DNA of 64,000 bases from Planctomycetaceae bacterium (GTDB lineage Bacteria > Planctomycetota > Planctomycetia > Planctomycetales > Planctomycetaceae): positions 15,461 through 79,460 of the forward strand of contig JAWKUA010000025.1 of the NCBI GenBank assembly GCA_041398785.1, given 5' to 3'. The stretch's first letter is position 1, and every line of letters starts with the position of its first letter. The notes under the pieces were generated by a model, which searched no databases, was not told the DNA's origin, and worked only from the letters and a program-made list of their open reading frames with translations. Made by a program: the position numbers and the translations under genes. This document shows, in pieces, positions 9,050 through 18,788 of the stretch.

Positions 9050-9931
9050 GGCCCGGCGAGTAACGTCTTCAACATCCGTGTTGGAGATCTGAACCAACGC
9101 CCGAATTAAGGCATCCCTTGGAGACTCTCGTCGGTTCGACATGAGTCTCCATTGCCAGTTCTCTGCCGAACTGCAGAGGACGCATTTTCGAAAATGTCGC
9201 TGACGGAGAAGATAGCCGTCGGCCGACAGCAAGCGAGACTCCCCGCGGCCCGGTCTTCGAAGATCGCCTCGCAGCCGCTGGCAGACACCTGGCAGGAGAC
9301 TTGAGCGACACCTTTTGGATCGACGAAAATCCCGCCACTGTTACGTTCCTTCGTTTCGTGGATTTCAACACTCAACGAATACATCGGAGCGTAACAGTTT
9401 CGAAATTCCAACCCCTCAAAATCCCCCAACTTCCGACCGATTCACCATCCCAGGGCGAGGCACCGCCGAGCCGCTGCGGCGACGGACGTCCTTTGGCACA
9501 CGCGGCTCGGCAGGAGCCTCGCCCTCCCAGGCCATCGATCGCCATCGGGTAGCACAACTTCGCAGGTGTTGTGCGGCGCGGCCCTCGGAACGCGTTTTTG
9601 AGACGTCCTGCCACGATTTTGCGTTGAGTGTCCGGGAGATCGTTTGTCAGCGGCTTCCGATCGCAGGGCGACACGCCTTCTGCGGAGACGTGGTACCCGT
9701 GCCGCCGGGCTCGAATCGTGAGAGTCGTTCGGTTGGTTCGTGCAACAGAAAGGGGCAACACGTCGCCGCACTCCGGAATCGTCGCTGCCAGGCAATTGCA
9801 AAGCAGACCGTCGACCTGGCGATGGATGTTGCCGGCGTGATTGCTGTTTTATCCGGTTTCGCATGTAATCTGACCGGACGTGTTCCGGAAAGACGGAACG
9901 GATTACTTTCCTGCAGCGAAATCGCGTTTCC
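9050..9931. other. Long intergenic region with one large palindrome
   Basis: About 880 bp without a convincing gene; the open frames on both strands have implausible compositions. The only clear structure is the inverted repeat at 9453-9524. The remainder probably contains the promoter of the downstream symporter. Confidence 0.5.
9453..9524. repeat. Large inverted repeat (GGGCGAGG/CCTCGCCC family)
   Basis: The left arm at 9453-9473 (GGGCGAGGCACCGCCGAGCCG) pairs with the right arm at 9503-9524 (CGGCTCGGCAGGAGCCTCGC plus CC), with two differences and a 29-base loop. The right-arm sequence recurs at 51540-51563, so this is a dispersed element. Confidence 0.75.
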
Positions 9932-11524
9932 ATGACGGGCGAGAATGATTCCGGCGGCTGGCCGCTGCACTACAGGATTCTGCTGGCGATGGTGATCGGC
10001 ACCGTGGTCGGTGTGGCTTTGAATCCGGGGGAAATCGCGATCAGCGGTCCCGTGGAACTTCGGATCGTTCATGACGAAAACGCCATCCTGTTTTCCGAGG
10101 TGATTCCGGAAACGTCCAAAGTGCTGTATTCGGAAAAGTTCGCGGACGCTGCGGCTCTGGCAAAGAGCTATCCTCGTCTGGCTGAAGCGCTGGGAGAAAA
10201 GGCGGAACTGACGGTCGCCTGCGATAACCCTCGCGCCAGAATTGTGCGTGACCGCAGCGGAGTCACGATCGTCTGGCAGCGAAATCATGACGGCAATCCT
10301 GCCGTGTCCCAGATCGCTGCGTCATCCGGTGAAAAACTGCCGGAGTTCTGGCGGCTGCTGGTGAGCCAGCATCCGGCAGGCGTCGCGGGCGGAATGACGA
10401 TCGCGGCAAAGGCGCTGGGAGACTTGTTTCTGCAACTGCTGAAAATGGTCACGGTGCCGCTGATATTAACATCTCTGGTCACGGGCGTGACGGGACTGGG
10501 CAGCCGCGGAAACTTCGGTCGGATGTTCGGCCGCACGATCACGTATTACATCGTGACCAGCATGCTGGCGATCACAACGGGGCTGGTGCTGGTGAACATC
10601 ATCCATCCGGGAGTCGGAGCGATTCTGCCGGGCGGCGGCGCCGTGGTGGAACAATCTGAGGAATCCGTCGTCGAAATCGTCTTCCAGCAGGTGCTGCGGC
10701 TGTTTCCGGCGAATCCGATCGAAGCGATTGCTCAGGGCGAGTTCCTGTCGATCATTTCATTCGCGATTCTGCTGGGCATCTTCATCAACTTCATCGGAGG
10801 CGATCATGGCCAGCGGCTGACGGAACTGTTCGAAGCCGCGTTTGCCGTCATGATGAGAATGACGTCGTGGGTCATCAGTCTGGCGCCGTTCGGAGTCGCG
10901 GCGTTCATGATCTTCGCCACGGCGTCTCAGGGATTTGACGTCTTCCGGACGCTCGCCTGGTACATGCTGACGGTGGCTCTGGCGCTGGCGATTCATGCGG
11001 GAATCATTCTTCCGCTGATTGTGCGATTCGTCGCGAAGCGGAGTCCGCTGGAATTTGCCCGGCACATGAGTTCCGCCCTGCTGACAGCGTTTTCGACAGC
11101 TTCTTCCAACGCCACGTTGCCGCTGACGATTTCCTGTGTGGAACAGCAGGCCGGGATCTCCAATCGCACCAGTTCGTTCGTGCTGCCTCTGGGAGCCACG
11201 ATCAACATGGACGGCACGGCTCTGTATGAAGTCGTGGCGGTGCTGTTTATCGCGCAGGCGACGCCGGGTTTCGAGATGTCGATCACGACGCAGGTCACGA
11301 TCGCGCTGACGGCTCTGATTGCCAGTATCGGAGCTGCCGGGATTCCTCACGCCGGACTGGTGATGATGGCGATTGTGCTGCAGGCGGTGGGCCTGCCGCT
11401 GGAAGCTCAGGGCATCATCATTGCCGTTGACCGGATCCTGGACATGTTTCGCACATCGGTCAACGTGTGGAGCGATTCCTGCGGCTGTGCCGTCGTGCAG
11501 CAGTTGACGGAATCGTCGGACTGA
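9932..11524 (+). CDS. Dicarboxylate/amino acid:cation symporter (DAACS/SDF family) with N-terminal insert
   Basis: This is a secondary transporter of the GltPh/DctA superfamily. Family marks are the serine-rich hairpin (FSTASSNATLPLT), the NMDGTALYE motif of TM7 and the C-terminal DRILDMFRTSVNVWSDSCG of TM8. At 530 residues it is roughly 100 longer than typical members. The extra length lies between TM1 (residues about 13-31) and TM2 (from about 155). It is a hydrophilic, probably extracytoplasmic domain containing FSEVIPETSKVLYSEKF. The C-terminal half looks complete and functional. The substrate (glutamate, aspartate or C4-dicarboxylates) cannot be set from sequence. The gene is isolated, with long spacers on both sides. 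Confidence 0.88.
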   Translation: MTGENDSGGWPLHYRILLAMVIGTVVGVALNPGEIAISGPVELRIVHDENAILFSEVIPETSKVLYSEKFADAAALAKSYPRLAEALGEKAELTVACDNPRARIVRDRSGVTIVWQRNHDGNPAVSQIAASSGEKLPEFWRLLVSQHPAGVAGGMTIAAKALGDLFLQLLKMVTVPLILTSLVTGVTGLGSRGNFGRMFGRTITYYIVTSMLAITTGLVLVNIIHPGVGAILPGGGAVVEQSEESVVEIVFQQVLRLFPANPIEAIAQGEFLSIISFAILLGIFINFIGGDHGQRLTELFEAAFAVMMRMTSWVISLAPFGVAAFMIFATASQGFDVFRTLAWYMLTVALALAIHAGIILPLIVRFVAKRSPLEFARHMSSALLTAFSTASSNATLPLTISCVEQQAGISNRTSSFVLPLGATINMDGTALYEVVAVLFIAQATPGFEMSITTQVTIALTALIASIGAAGIPHAGLVMMAIVLQAVGLPLEAQGIIIAVDRILDMFRTSVNVWSDSCGCAVVQQLTESSD

Positions 11525-11756
11525 CCCTTTATACTGGCCGCGGCGAACACTGATGCATCGAACACCTCTTCCGCCGCGAGCCAGAATGCCTCAATCGACC
11601 CCGCTCGGGGTATAACTGCGGTCGAGCCGCCGGAGCCGCGTTCTTCGAACTCAGTTGTCGGAACGTCGCGGTATCGGGACTTGCTGCCTCGTCGCGGCGA
11701 TTCTCCGCACGTTCGTCCTGCGGCGCAATGCTGAGTTTCGGCGCTGGCTTCGTCGA

Positions 11757-13658
11757 TCAGAACTTCATCTGCAGTTCCACGCGAGCTCCCTGAGACGCAT
11801 CGCGGTCCTCACGCTTTGCGACAAATGTGTCGAACACCAGGAACCAGTGTTCATCGAGCGCTTTTTGATAGCGGGCGCCGGCAGCCAGAGCCGCCTGGTT
11901 GACATTGTCGGTATCCTGGCGGCCACCGAGTTCCAGAATCACCTGCTGACGCGTGTGATCAAAGAACATCTGGTAGCCGAGACTGGCGCCGACCACATTG
12001 TTCGCGGTGCTGCTCAGCGGCGCTCCATAGCCGCCCAGTCCGGCTGCGGAGAACAGCAGTCCGGTCTGTCCCAGCGGTCCGCCGTTTACCGGGCCGCGAG
12101 ACAGCGACGTGAACTGATCGATGGCCCAGAACCCGTTCAGGTAGATCAGGTCTTCGCTGTGGTGCGGCGTCCACGAAAACTGGCTGAACAGCAGCTCACC
12201 CTGTCCGGCGATCGTGGTTTCTCCGTTGGTCGGCAGTGAAGCCAGAAAGTGCAGCGATGAGTTGTATGTGTTGTGATGCCCGTGAATTCGGCGAATGCCG
12301 CTGAGTCCGACGCCGATCATGTCGTTGACACTGCCGCCGTCCTGAACGAAACCGATGTCCGCGTTCACGGTGTAGTGTTCGAAGTCACTTTCCGTGAACA
12401 GACCCACGATTCTGGCCCCGGAATCGACCTGGTTGCCGAACGTGTCGGCCGGAGACGCGGGGTTGAAGACGGTGCGGCTGATCTGGTCCCAGGCATAAAC
12501 AAACGTCGCTCGCATGTTCAGATTGCCGTTGCCGTTCAGCGTGTTCTTGGTGATCGTCACAGCGTCGATCTTGTCTTCGTTCAGCAGCAGCCCCTGCTGA
12601 AACAGCATCGGCTGACGTCCGACGGAAAAGCCATAGTCGAGCGTTCCGTGATCGTAGGGGTCCAGGTTCGGGAAGATTTCGCCGAAGTCTCCTTCAAAGA
12701 ACAACGTCTGAATGTTGCCGTTCAGCGCGTTGGTGAAGTCACCGTTGCGGAGGTCAACTGTGGTGAACTTGCGGCCGGAACCGGCGTCTTCGTCCAGCGG
12801 CCTGATTCCCAGAACCAGTCGTTCCGTTCCGGACAGGTTCAACTGGCCGAACAGGTCCAGCCGATTCGCCCATTCCAGCACGCGACGGTTGCTGCCGTTG
12901 CCGCCGTCAAAGTAGGAGACGCCCGTGCGGAAGTTGCCGAAGACCCACAACGCAGGCCGCCAGATCGCTCCGGTCGGTGTGCAGATTCCCTGGCTCAGAA
13001 ATCCCGGTCCCAGAAAGTCTTCATTGGCTTCCAGCAGCAGCGGCGGCCGACAGGGAACGGGCTGCAATCCGATCGGGTTGGGATTCAGATGTGTATGCGG
13101 CTCAACGTGTTCTGAGCCAAGGACGTTTTCCAGACCGTGAGCGAAGTGATCGCTGGGGGCGGCGATGGCTTCCAGAAACTGCTCCGTCAGACTGCCGAAT
13201 GCTCCTTCTTCGCCTTCAGGAACGCACGGGTTGTACTGCACGTTGGGAGCGAACGGGCTTTCGCAGTTGCCGTAAGCGCGATTCGCGTAGGCCCCGGAAT
13301 AATTGGATTCCATGGGATCCAGACCCAGATCGTCGAAGGGATCTGACGGAGGGGCTTCCTTCTCGCTGTCGGCGGCATCTTCTTCCTGATAAGCGGTCAT
13401 CGCGGCATCCGACATTCGAAAGCGGCCGACCAGACTTGACTTCAGCGACGCGCGTGCGGCACTGGCTTTGGCCGCCACCTGCCGGATCGGTTTGGCGATC
13501 GCGTCGGTCGGCTGGTCGAACCCCAGAATCGTATACGGCCCCGGATCTTCATCCGGTGCCTGAGCGACCGACGGAGCGGTGGCGCTGCCAAACATCAGCA
13601 GCGACAGAATCGCGGCACCGCAGGTTTTTCGATCCGCAGAGAAGAGATTTACGCCCAT
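11757..13658 (-). CDS. Outer-membrane beta-barrel protein (porin-like)
   Basis: The start at 13658 is chosen because a signal peptide follows immediately (hydrophobic core then APSVAQA), with GAGGA about 11 bases upstream; a longer frame reaches 13733. The mature protein has an acidic/proline-rich N-terminal region of about 150 residues. A long series of alternating amphipathic strands follows (for example RLVLGIRPLDEDAG, LDYGFSVGRQPMLFQQGLLL). The last residues, VELQMKF, end in the terminal phenylalanine used by BAM substrates. The FQQGLLLNED region resembles alginate-export-type porins. It is transcribed in the same direction as the pentaheme cytochrome, 183 bp downstream of it. Confidence 0.78.
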   Translation of the reverse strand: MGVNLFSADRKTCGAAILSLLMFGSATAPSVAQAPDEDPGPYTILGFDQPTDAIAKPIRQVAAKASAARASLKSSLVGRFRMSDAAMTAYQEEDAADSEKEAPPSDPFDDLGLDPMESNYSGAYANRAYGNCESPFAPNVQYNPCVPEGEEGAFGSLTEQFLEAIAAPSDHFAHGLENVLGSEHVEPHTHLNPNPIGLQPVPCRPPLLLEANEDFLGPGFLSQGICTPTGAIWRPALWVFGNFRTGVSYFDGGNGSNRRVLEWANRLDLFGQLNLSGTERLVLGIRPLDEDAGSGRKFTTVDLRNGDFTNALNGNIQTLFFEGDFGEIFPNLDPYDHGTLDYGFSVGRQPMLFQQGLLLNEDKIDAVTITKNTLNGNGNLNMRATFVYAWDQISRTVFNPASPADTFGNQVDSGARIVGLFTESDFEHYTVNADIGFVQDGGSVNDMIGVGLSGIRRIHGHHNTYNSSLHFLASLPTNGETTIAGQGELLFSQFSWTPHHSEDLIYLNGFWAIDQFTSLSRGPVNGGPLGQTGLLFSAAGLGGYGAPLSSTANNVVGASLGYQMFFDHTRQQVILELGGRQDTDNVNQAALAAGARYQKALDEHWFLVFDTFVAKREDRDASQGARVELQMKF

Positions 13659-13841
13659 GACAGTTTCCGTCCTCAACTCGTGCCAGGCCCGCGCGGCGTG
13701 GCGAACATCCATGATCCCGCCGCGTTCAATCACTCAGACGATGCATTGTTGACAGGCGAACGGCAGGGAAGCCGGGCGCCGATCCTGATTTCCTGTTCCG
13801 TGGCTGCAGCGCTGCATCGGCTGATGAGCGCAAACTGACTG

Positions 13842-15836
13842 TTACTTCACCCAGATCCGTTCCGCGGTTTCGTGCAGAATCAGATGCCCGTCGACGACGC
13901 CTTTCGCGATCGCCTTGGCGCTCATGCCATAGTCGAACCCGATGTCGGAGATTTCCTGGACCAGGTTGATCGGGACCATGCCGGCAATCATCTGCACGCG
14001 GACGGTGTAGCATCCGGGACCGGGAACCTGCTTTCCGGACAGTTCGTAGTGAGCCAGGCGTGACCCTTCCGCTTCAATGTTCTGCTTGTGTTTTCGTGCT
14101 CCGATCGGACGCCCCAGAACCGTGAACGGCCGTGTTTCCGGACGAATGTAGGGAAGCGGGTCCAGCGAGAACGGCACGTTCAGAATCTGTTCGCGTTCTC
14201 CGCCGCGGATGTTGCGGGTGATGAACCGCGACTGCAGCGAAAACAGGTGCTGGTCCACCGGCAGGTGACCGTTATGAACATAGAAGGAGTGGCTGTCGCG
14301 AACGTCGCCGTTCGGATCCAGGTCTCCGGACTGGAACACCATTCGTCCGCGGGGATCCCAGACATGGACTCGCAGAAACAACATGCGTTCCGCGTCGAAT
14401 CCGGTCGGAACACCGTGGCCGGGAGTGCCGTTGGAAACTTTCACGTGAAATTCAATGCGGTCGCGGTCGGCTTCTTCGACTTCCACATGTCCCAGTTTGT
14501 AGCCCGCTCGCAGAACCTGCAGCCGCTGCGACGTGTATTCCGCCAGCAGTTCGTACTGGTCCTCAAGAATTCGGCGAGCTTCCTTGCGTTTTTCCGGGTC
14601 GTCCCACGGCGGAGGAAAATAGGTGCCTTCCAGGACACTCGCTTCAAACTCGCGAGTTCCCCAGCCGGCCGCGTCGTCGAACACCAGCCACTCACGCATG
14701 GTGGCCAGGCCGTTCGTCAGCGGATCGTGTTCATGTTCCTCGCGTATCGCCTTCGGGTTGTGAGGAAACAGGCCGCGATGAATGATGGAATAGTCCGGCC
14801 CGGCAATCATGTGGTTCGTGTGTTTTCGCGGCGGTGTCGTCGCGTTTCCGATGACGGCTGCCGGACCATAGTCATAGCCGCATGCCTCGCCGGGAACCTT
14901 CCCCATGTGGCAGTCCTGGCAGTTGTGGCCCAGCACCTGAGCGGACGGAGAGTTCTTGAATTCGCTGAACGCGTCTTCCAGTCGAAAGCCGTTGGGTGCG
15001 AACACGTCATGACAGGCTCCGCAGAAGCCGGAGGTTGTCATCTGGAAAAAGCGAAATGACTTCGAGTGAATGTCGCGTCCGCGCACATCCGGAGCGGGAG
15101 ACGATTTCAGCACGCCATAGCGGTCCGGGTTCGCCAGCACGTCGTTCAGCACCGAACTTCCGATCGGACCGTAGACGGCCTGGTGCAGATTTCCGGAAAC
15201 CAGCGCCAGTCGGCCGGCTCCCTTACCCCACGACTGATTGACGCGGTGGCAGACCACGCAGGTGACACCTTCGCGGGACGACGGAGGCCGGTTGACGTTG
15301 GAGATGTTGATCGGTTCATTCAGTGCCATTCCCACCGGGGTGTGACAGCGAATGCAGAAGTCGGCCAGCGTGCCGTTGTTGAGCTTGTTCAGCTTGTTGG
15401 ACATCGCGTTGAACACAGGACTCAACTGTGCGTAGGCGTGAGGCGAAACGGACCATTCGCGATAGTGCTGCGGATGGCAGGTGGCACATTTGGCCGCGGA
15501 CGGAAAGCAGTCGTTTTCAAACACGGCGGCGTGAGCCTGGTCGATGGCCTGCCTCAGAACCGCCTGTTCGTCCGATTCCACGTCGCTGCCGCTGCCTTCA
15601 TCGGCGTCAGCGTCGTCCGCTTCGGGCTCGTCTTCGTCGACCAGGCGCGGGGTCGAATTCAGTGACGCGGGACGAACGCCGGCCGGTCCGGTCGCGACTC
15701 CCTCGCCAGCACGGGCAGTCGACGGCGACAACGTCGGCACCAGCATCATTCCGACGGCAGCGCCGGCAAGTCCGGCACGAATTGCCGACTTGAATGATTT
15801 CCTGAAGATTGCTGTCCAAGCTGTCATAATTTCCAT
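13842..15836 (-). CDS. Pentaheme c-type cytochrome (cytochrome c554-like)
   Basis: The 664 residues start with a signal peptide (hydrophobic core, ARAGEG) and an acidic linker. Five CxxCH heme sites are visible: CATCH (117-121), CIRCH (161-165), CVVCH (193-197), CGACH (272-276) and CQDCH (306-310). The first sits in CHPQHYREWSVSPHAY, the usual cytochrome c554/c-prime family context. The C-terminal half (about 400-664) lacks hemes and looks beta-rich, with HVKVSNGTPGHGVPTGFDAER as a conserved-looking block. The protein is expected in the periplasm or attached to the envelope as an electron carrier or multiheme reductase. The outer-membrane barrel gene follows on the same strand. Confidence 0.88.
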   Translation of the reverse strand: MEIMTAWTAIFRKSFKSAIRAGLAGAAVGMMLVPTLSPSTARAGEGVATGPAGVRPASLNSTPRLVDEDEPEADDADADEGSGSDVESDEQAVLRQAIDQAHAAVFENDCFPSAAKCATCHPQHYREWSVSPHAYAQLSPVFNAMSNKLNKLNNGTLADFCIRCHTPVGMALNEPINISNVNRPPSSREGVTCVVCHRVNQSWGKGAGRLALVSGNLHQAVYGPIGSSVLNDVLANPDRYGVLKSSPAPDVRGRDIHSKSFRFFQMTTSGFCGACHDVFAPNGFRLEDAFSEFKNSPSAQVLGHNCQDCHMGKVPGEACGYDYGPAAVIGNATTPPRKHTNHMIAGPDYSIIHRGLFPHNPKAIREEHEHDPLTNGLATMREWLVFDDAAGWGTREFEASVLEGTYFPPPWDDPEKRKEARRILEDQYELLAEYTSQRLQVLRAGYKLGHVEVEEADRDRIEFHVKVSNGTPGHGVPTGFDAERMLFLRVHVWDPRGRMVFQSGDLDPNGDVRDSHSFYVHNGHLPVDQHLFSLQSRFITRNIRGGEREQILNVPFSLDPLPYIRPETRPFTVLGRPIGARKHKQNIEAEGSRLAHYELSGKQVPGPGCYTVRVQMIAGMVPINLVQEISDIGFDYGMSAKAIAKGVVDGHLILHETAERIWVK

Positions 15837-16350
15837 CCCTGGATCTGACCGGCCCGAAGATTCGTGTGAACAGGAGACAGCCTGCCCCTGTTAGAAGCGC
15901 GTTCCATCTGGATATCGGATAGCGGCAGGGCCGAAAGTGCCTGGAATACCGAAATTCGCGGCGGTCTCGTATTGGTGAACAGAATCGGCCGTAATAGCTT
16001 TCCCAACTATCACGCATCTTCTGCGCGTAGCGATCCGGCTGCGGCGAACAGAACCGACAGTTCCACAGACCGTTGACTTCTGTCAGACTGGACGGTTTGA
16101 TCTCAATGGATCGCTAAATGGCCGGTCGGCGCGGCATTTTCCACCGAACAGACTTCCGTGTGACCGCAGGGTTTTCCACTATACGAACGCAGACAGAACG
16201 CGGTTCCCGGGACTCCGTTTCTTTCTGTCAGGCGGTCGTCGGGCATTGAATCCACTCCGCCAGTCGCGTGGTTCCCGAAGGCGACTCAGCGAGCAACGAC
16301 TTACGGCCGGCCGTTCGCTCAACTGTCACTTCCGCCGCAAAAGATCGCCG
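15837..16350. other. Divergent intergenic region
   Basis: About 510 bp separate the leftward cytochrome gene from the rightward cyclase gene. No gene or RNA was recognised. Divergent promoters are expected here, but I could not place them reliably. One weak sigma70-like pair (TTGACT at 16073 and TTTGAT at 16096, 17-base spacer) was seen. Confidence 0.4.
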
Positions 16351-18177
16351 ATGCTTCGCATCCAAATTGAAAACGACCGGCAAAGTGAATCGTTTGAAGT
16401 CGGCCCCGGATACACCGTTCTGCTCGGACGGCGAGTGGACGATTCCGAGGGCGTGAAAGCCGTCCGACTGATTGACGAATTCTGCTCCCGGCTGCAGATG
16501 CGTCTGTCCCAGGAAAACGACGGCAGGCTGCTGATCGAAAATCTCAGCAGCCGCGTTCCGCTCTTGCTGGATTCCGGCCGAACGGTAACTCCGCAGGGGC
16601 GGTTATCGATCAAGACTCCGCTGGAAATGACGGTGGGAGCCACACGGCTGCACGTTGACGTGGAAGTCAGCGGCGGGCTGAGCGGCACGATCATGCTCGA
16701 CGAACACCTGCAGGGGGATCGCCTGCGTATCGTTGGCCGCGACCCCCGGTCAGCAACCCGCTATCTGAGAATCCGGCGGGAAGCGACCGGTACGTTCAAC
16801 GTCGACAACCTGATCGAATGGTTCGAAGCCCTGGTTTCGGTGCAGCGGTCGGCAGCAGGGTCCGCCGGCTTTTATCGTGAAATTGCCGATGCCATGGTGC
16901 AACTGATGGGGCTTGACTACGGAGTCGTGTTGCTTCGGGAAAACGGCGACTGGAAGCTGCAGGCCGTCAGCGGAGTCCGCGAAGATCAGGCGGAATACAG
17001 CAGCACGATCGTGCAGCAGGTCTGCGAACAGGTGCGGACGTTCTATGAACCGCTGGACGACCTGGGTGCCGTGCAGAGCCTGATGTCGCTGACCGCGGTC
17101 GTGGCATCGCCGATTCTGGCGACAGACGATTCCGTGCTGGGCGTGCTGTACGGCGCACGGCTGTTCGATGCCACGCGCGCCGTTGGAGGATCGACGGATC
17201 TGAACAAGATCGGTATCTCCGAAGTTGAGGCTCAGTTGGTTCAGCTACTGGCTGCGTCCGCGGCGACCGGCCTGGCTCGCGCGAAAAAGGAAAGCGAAGC
17301 CGCTCGCCTGCAGGTTCAGTTCGAAGACTTCTGCTCCGCCGAAATCGTTCGCGAGCTGCAGAACAATCCCCGCGTGCTGGAAGCTTCGGAAAGGGAAATC
17401 ACCGTCCTGTTCTGCGACGTTCGCGGCTTCACCAGACTTTCCGAACGGCTGGACCCGAAGCTGACCTACGAAATCATGTCCGGCGTAATGGACGGTGTCG
17501 TGGAATCCGTCATGAGCTCCAGCGGTGTCATCATCGACTTCTACGGCGATGGTGCCGCCGCGATGTGGAACGCTCCGCTGGACCAGCCAAATCACCACCG
17601 CCTGGCTCTGGAGTGTGCCGGCCGAATTCAGCAGCGACTGTGCGAACTGAACCGGAAATGGGCATCGAAAGTCGACGTGACACTGCGGATCGGCATCGGC
17701 ATTCACACCGGCAAGGCACTGGTCGGCAACGTCGGTGGCACGCGGCGAGTCAAGTACGGGCCCCGCGGTTCAACCGTCAACCTGACCAGCAGAATCGAAG
17801 GGCTGACGAAGCAACTGGGCGCCGACGTGCTGCTGTCGGGGCAGACGATGGACCGCTTCGACATCCCGCGACCGCCCGCCAGAAGGCTGGGACGCTTCCA
17901 GGTGGCCGGACTTGAATGTCCGGTGGAACTTTTCGAATGCTTTGCACCGGACAGCGTGATTCATTCGGAACGCAACATTCGCCTGTTCGAAGATGCCGTG
18001 AAGCAGTTCGAATGCGGCCGCCTCGACGTCGCAGCGGACATTCTGAACGAACTGACGGCGTCGCTTCCCAAGGGTGCGACCGACGGTCCCGCGAAGTTTC
18101 TGCTGACGGAGATCGCGCGACGAAAGGAGGCTCCCCCAACCGAACACACCCAGTTCATCCGGCTCAGCACGAAATAG
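16351..18177 (+). CDS. FHA-GAF-class III nucleotidyl cyclase
   Basis: The start at 16351 removes 35 non-conserved arginine-rich residues; the protein is then 608 residues. An N-terminal FHA-like region (LGRR, then NLSSRVPLLLDSG) covers about residues 1-130. A GAF-like domain follows (about 175-320). A class III cyclase domain begins at ITVLFCDVRGFTRLSERLD, which provides the first metal Asp; FYGDGAAAMWN provides the second. VNLTSRIEG carries the transition-state Asn and Arg. The usual adenine-selecting Asp before TVN is Ser (GPRGSTVN), so nucleotide choice is uncertain. It probably makes cAMP in response to a ligand or phospho-partner. A second gene of the same architecture lies at 30980-32743. 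Confidence 0.85.
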   Translation: MLRIQIENDRQSESFEVGPGYTVLLGRRVDDSEGVKAVRLIDEFCSRLQMRLSQENDGRLLIENLSSRVPLLLDSGRTVTPQGRLSIKTPLEMTVGATRLHVDVEVSGGLSGTIMLDEHLQGDRLRIVGRDPRSATRYLRIRREATGTFNVDNLIEWFEALVSVQRSAAGSAGFYREIADAMVQLMGLDYGVVLLRENGDWKLQAVSGVREDQAEYSSTIVQQVCEQVRTFYEPLDDLGAVQSLMSLTAVVASPILATDDSVLGVLYGARLFDATRAVGGSTDLNKIGISEVEAQLVQLLAASAATGLARAKKESEAARLQVQFEDFCSAEIVRELQNNPRVLEASEREITVLFCDVRGFTRLSERLDPKLTYEIMSGVMDGVVESVMSSSGVIIDFYGDGAAAMWNAPLDQPNHHRLALECAGRIQQRLCELNRKWASKVDVTLRIGIGIHTGKALVGNVGGTRRVKYGPRGSTVNLTSRIEGLTKQLGADVLLSGQTMDRFDIPRPPARRLGRFQVAGLECPVELFECFAPDSVIHSERNIRLFEDAVKQFECGRLDVAADILNELTASLPKGATDGPAKFLLTEIARRKEAPPTEHTQFIRLSTK

Positions 18178-18198
18178 AGCAGCGTGGAGCAGGTTCGA

Positions 18199-18540
18199 AT
18201 GGACGGCGACGATTTTCGATCCGCGGAGCAAAACCCGTATCGGGCTCCAGCAAGCACCGGTGTTGCCGAAACGCGAGACATAACGCAGCCCACCGCCGTC
18301 ACCGTCTTCGGTATTCTGAATCTGCTGTACGGCCTGATGGGACTCTGCGGCGCCGGCTTCGGAACGTTCGCATTGTTCTTCACCAACTCGTTTCAGCCGC
18401 CAGGAGCACCGCCGAATCCGGCGGTCGACAGCAGCGGACTCGGAGTCTCGGCATCGTCCGATCCGAGCACCGACCGAAGTCTTTGGAGTGCTGCGACTTG
18501 TCGCCGCTTTCCTTTTCACCGAATCGGCGGCATCACGTGA
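18199..18540 (+). pseudogene. Small membrane protein truncated by a repeat element
   Basis: The start at 18199 (MDGDDFRSAEQNPYRAP) follows a GGAGCAGG ribosome-binding site; an in-frame GTG at 18184 is possible. An N-terminal NPYRAP motif, common in planctomycete small membrane proteins, is followed by one hydrophobic segment (VTVFGILNLLYGLMGLCGAGFGTFALF). After about residue 75 the sequence becomes low in hydrophobicity. From residue 95 it is translated palindromic repeat DNA (SLWSAATCRRFPF). Related proteins, as I recall them, continue with further membrane helices. I therefore read this as a gene whose 3-prime part was replaced by the repeat at 18481. It starts 22 bases after the cyclase stop. 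Confidence 0.5.
18481..18512. repeat. REP-like palindrome, second subfamily
   Basis: TTTGGAGTGC is followed by the palindrome GCGAC-TT-GTCGC and then CGCTTTCC. The layout matches the elements at 1479-2579 (same TTTGGAGTGC end, palindrome, CGCTTT), but with a different stem. It lies inside the 3-prime end of the preceding small open frame. Confidence 0.65.
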
Positions 18541-18788
18541 ATTGAACGACAGATCGAAATTCGGGAGTGCCTCGAAAGCGAAAGCGATGCTGAAACATCG
18601 GACTCAAAAGCGTCACTTTTCAGGCCGCCGGCAGATGGCGACTTCGCCGGGCGGAATCGGAGTGACCGTAACCAGCGGCGTCGTACGACAATCCTGCTTT
18701 GTAGTGGTGGAATCTGCGGGCTTTTGAGATACTCCGGTTCTCACCCGCCTTTCCTCGAAGTTCCCATGCATCGACGAGGACCTGCCTG

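Noticed and set aside
9315..9935. A 206-residue plus-strand frame upstream of the symporter
   Set aside because: It runs through the palindrome at 9453-9524, has no family features and overlaps the symporter start.
12273..13115. A 280-residue plus-strand frame opposite the barrel gene
   Set aside because: It is antisense to a barrel gene with a signal peptide and terminal phenylalanine; the antisense frame has no hydrophobic pattern or motif.
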